Of a stretch of 6,287 nt of DNA, positions 4,631 to 6,287 are shown one piece after another. Position 1 is the stretch's first letter; each line of letters begins with the position of its first letter. This stretch comes from Candidatus Binatota bacterium (GTDB taxonomy: Bacteria; Desulfobacterota; Binatia; Bin18), in assembly GCA_011523315.1 (NCBI GenBank), contig WTHE01000522.1, positions 1 through 6,287 of the forward strand, given 5' to 3'. Made by a program: the position numbers and the translations under genes. The notes under the pieces were generated by a model. That model saw only the letters and a list, made by a program, of their open reading frames with translations. It was not told the DNA's origin and searched no databases.

Positions 4631-6226
4631 TCAAGAATCCCGGCTCTCAGGCAGCGCGGTCGCGGGGTGCGGCTCGGCCCGAAAATAGTCCACAATCGCC
4701 TGGCTGAACGCCGCAATCGTATACTCCTGGGGCTGGATACTGACGCGCAGCCCATAGCTGCGGGCCGTCTCGGCCGTAATCGGCCCGATGCAGCCGAGCG
4801 CCGTCGTGCCGAGCAGGGCCGGAATATCCTGATCGGCAGCCTGGTCGGCAGTCTGGTCAGCATCCTGGTCAGCAGTCTGGTCGGCAAATGCGGCCATGAA
4901 ATTGCGGACCGTGCTGGAGCTGGTGAAGGTAATCAGGTCGATCTGACCGGCTCGCAGCAGCTCGCGCAGCTGTGCGGTCCGGGTGGTGGGACGAACGGTC
5001 TGGTACACCCCGATTTCATCGACCTCGGCACCCGCGGCGCGCAGGGCTTTGGGCAGGATGTCCCGCGCCTGGGTCGCCCGTGGCAGGAGAATCCGCTGGC
5101 CGGTGACATCACCGAGCACGGGCAGCAGGGCTTCGGCGCGGTACTCCGTTGGCACGGCCTCAACCCGTAGATGGCGGGCTTCCAGGGCGCGGGCCGTCTC
5201 TGGGCCGATCGCCGCCAGGCGCACCCCGGCCAGACTCCGAATGTCGAGTCGGCGCTCGGCCAGACGCTCAAAGACATAGCGCACGCCGTTGACGCTGGTA
5301 AAAATCGCCCAGTCATAGCTCGGCAGCGCGTCCAGGGCCGCGTCCAGCCGGTCGGAGGCGGCGACCGGCACGGTTTCAATCGTCGGAAACTGGACCACGC
5401 CCGCGCCGTGCTGTTCGAGTTGCTCGACAAAGCCGCCGGCCTGAAGACGCGGCCGGGTGACCACGATGCGCCGACCGAACAGCGGCTTGGTCTCAAACCA
5501 GCTGAGCTGCTGGCGCAGCTCGACCACCCGGCCGACAACCGCCACCGCCGGCGGCTCAAACCCGCGCTGCTCAACCAGATCGGCAATCGTCTCGACCGTG
5601 CCGACCAGCACGTCTTGGTCGGGCCGCGTGCCCCACTGAATCAGGGCTACCGGCGTGCGGCCGGAAAGCCCATGACGCATCAAACGCTGCATATTATTGC
5701 CCAGCTGACGGGTGCCCATGAGGAAGACCAGGGTGCCGCCCACCCCGGCCAGGGTGGCCCAGTTGAGGTGCGGGGCGGTGTCCCAGACTTCTTTATGGCC
5801 GGTCACAATCGCGACCGCAGACGCGTGGTCACGGTGGGTGAGCGGAATCCCGGCATAGGCCGGGACCGCCAGGGCCGAAGTGACACCCGGCACAATCTCA
5901 AACGCAAGACCGGCCTCGACCAACTCCTGGGCTTCTTCGCCGCCCCGCCCGAACAGAAACGGGTCGCCGCCCTTGAGCCGGACGACGGTCTGGCCCTGGC
6001 GGGCGCAGTCCACAATCAGCCGGTTGATATCGGCCTGGCTCATGCTCGCCCTGCCGCTGCGCTTGCCGGCGTAGATCAGCTCGGCCTGGGGACGGGCGTG
6101 GGCCAGGATGCGCTGATCGACCAGATAGTCGTACACCACGACATCGGCCTGTTCGAGACAGCGCTTGGCCTTGAGGGTCAACAGCCCCGGGTCGCCGGGA
6201 CCCGCGCCAACAAGATACACCGGCAT
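4631..6226 (-). CDS. cobA-hemD: Bifunctional uroporphyrinogen-III C-methyltransferase / uroporphyrinogen-III synthase
   Basis: The 531-residue protein fuses two enzymes. Residues 1-245 are SUMT (CobA): VGAGPGDPGLLTLKA (6-20), GKRSG (54-58), VVRLKGGDPFLFGRGGEEA (81-99), VPGVTSALAVPAYAGIPLTHRD (112-133) and VTGH (141-144), including the SAM-binding and substrate loops. Residues 250-517 are HemD: GRRIVVTRPR (251-260), FTSVNGV (309-315), AIGPETARAL (339-348), LLPRATQARDILP (380-392), FTSSSTVRNF (434-443) and IGPITAETARSYGL (480-493). HemD cyclises hydroxymethylbilane to uroporphyrinogen III; CobA then methylates it at C2 and C7 to precorrin-2 for sirohaem or cobalamin. Both domains look complete. 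An unusual run of five ADQx tetrapeptides (448-467) sits in the HemD surface loop. The start lies five nt after the upstream hemC-like stop, with GAGG within that gene's end as ribosome site, so the two are cotranscribed. The domain fusion is known in several bacterial phyla. Confidence 0.97.
   Translation of the reverse strand: MPVYLVGAGPGDPGLLTLKAKRCLEQADVVVYDYLVDQRILAHARPQAELIYAGKRSGRASMSQADINRLIVDCARQGQTVVRLKGGDPFLFGRGGEEAQELVEAGLAFEIVPGVTSALAVPAYAGIPLTHRDHASAVAIVTGHKEVWDTAPHLNWATLAGVGGTLVFLMGTRQLGNNMQRLMRHGLSGRTPVALIQWGTRPDQDVLVGTVETIADLVEQRGFEPPAVAVVGRVVELRQQLSWFETKPLFGRRIVVTRPRLQAGGFVEQLEQHGAGVVQFPTIETVPVAASDRLDAALDALPSYDWAIFTSVNGVRYVFERLAERRLDIRSLAGVRLAAIGPETARALEARHLRVEAVPTEYRAEALLPVLGDVTGQRILLPRATQARDILPKALRAAGAEVDEIGVYQTVRPTTRTAQLRELLRAGQIDLITFTSSSTVRNFMAAFADQTADQDADQTADQAADQDIPALLGTTALGCIGPITAETARSYGLRVSIQPQEYTIAAFSQAIVDYFRAEPHPATALPESRDS
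4826..4885 (-). repeat. In-frame 12-bp tandem repeat (five ADQx units) inside the HemD domain
   Basis: Five consecutive 12-bp units, read on the minus strand as GCy-GAy-CAG-x, encode Ala-Asp-Gln followed by Thr, Asp, Thr, Ala and Asp in turn (residues 448-467). The third base varies (GCC/GCT, GAC/GAT), so the copies are slightly diverged. Each unit is a multiple of three, so copy-number changes would keep the frame. The position, just after the conserved TVRNF motif, is a loop where family length varies. Confidence 0.9.
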
Positions 6227-6231
6227 ACGGC

Positions 6232-6287
6232 TTACGCCTCTGTCGCTTCCAGGCCGGCCAGGATGTCCCGGCCGCCCTGGTCCAGCA
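6232..6287 (-). CDS. hemC: Probable hydroxymethylbilane synthase (porphobilinogen deaminase), last 17 codons only
   Basis: Only the C-terminal end is in the window: the reading frame ends ...LDQGGRDILAGLEATEA followed by TAA at 6234-6232. The pattern Leu-x-x-Gly-Gly-x-x-Ile-Leu-Ala resembles the closing helix of HemC proteins. The gene directly precedes cobA-hemD, with a 5-nt gap, which is a very common bacterial arrangement. HemC condenses four porphobilinogens to hydroxymethylbilane, the substrate of the HemD domain downstream. The identification depends mostly on context because so few residues are visible. Confidence 0.72.
   Translation of the reverse strand, partial: LDQGGRDILAGLEATEA

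Noticed and set aside
4616..4639. 7-bp inverted repeat GATTCTT/AAGAATC across the cobA-hemD stop, as a terminator
   Set aside because: The stem is short and AT-rich, the loop is 10 nt, and no T-tract follows on the minus strand. A TTGACC in the same place lacks a convincing -10 for the CitE-like gene.
1..6287. Defence, phage, toxin-antitoxin or CRISPR system
   Set aside because: No integrase, transposase, nuclease, toxin-like or direct-repeat array signal is present; every sizeable gene falls into a metabolic family or is a lone hypothetical.

Overview
This is a high-GC bacterial chromosome segment, clearly above 60% GC by eye. Genes are densely packed, use GTG starts often, and mostly have strong GGAGG-type ribosome binding sites. 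There are no phage, plasmid or defence genes, no tRNA or rRNA, and no CRISPR array. The lineage cannot be fixed from one window. The CobA-HemD fusion next to hemC, acyl-CoA and CitE-like enzymes, a GSH-type (HCCA isomerase) thioredoxin-fold protein, and a GC-rich dispersed palindrome together fit an environmental, uncultured-type bacterium (Desulfobacterota-, Binatota- or Tectomicrobia-like). That placement is a guess.

Layout, left to right. (1) The 5' part of cobQ (cobyric acid synthase) on the minus strand runs off the left edge. (2) Divergent from it, on the plus strand, lies a DUF1579-like beta-barrel protein. (3) A perfect 28-bp palindrome sits at 1031-1058 between convergent genes and contains the stop codon of the gene to its right. 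(4) A tight minus-strand operon, read right to left, encodes a Nudix hydrolase, a 2-hydroxychromene-2-carboxylate isomerase/DsbA-like protein and a SLOG/LOG-family nucleotide-binding protein, with gaps of 21 and 7 nt. (5) A 120-bp divergent promoter region follows. (6) A plus-strand crotonase-family protein lacks both glutamates used by classical enoyl-CoA hydratase. (7) Convergent with it, 11 bp away, is a CitE/HpcH-HpaI-like lyase on the minus strand. (8) Upstream of that on the minus strand is a bifunctional CobA-HemD fusion, and the last 17 codons of a probable hemC lie at the right edge.

How they work together. hemC, cobA-hemD and cobQ are tetrapyrrole genes. HemC and HemD make uroporphyrinogen III, CobA methylates it to precorrin-2 (the branch to sirohaem and B12), and CobQ amidates the corrin ring late in B12 synthesis. 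The genes between these two ends have no evident role in tetrapyrroles. They look like a small acyl-CoA/lyase pair and a Nudix-isomerase-SLOG module. No complete new system is evident. The points most worth a second look are the crotonase active site, the ADQx repeat expansion inside HemD, the palindrome at a gene terminus, and the Nudix-SLOG operon.
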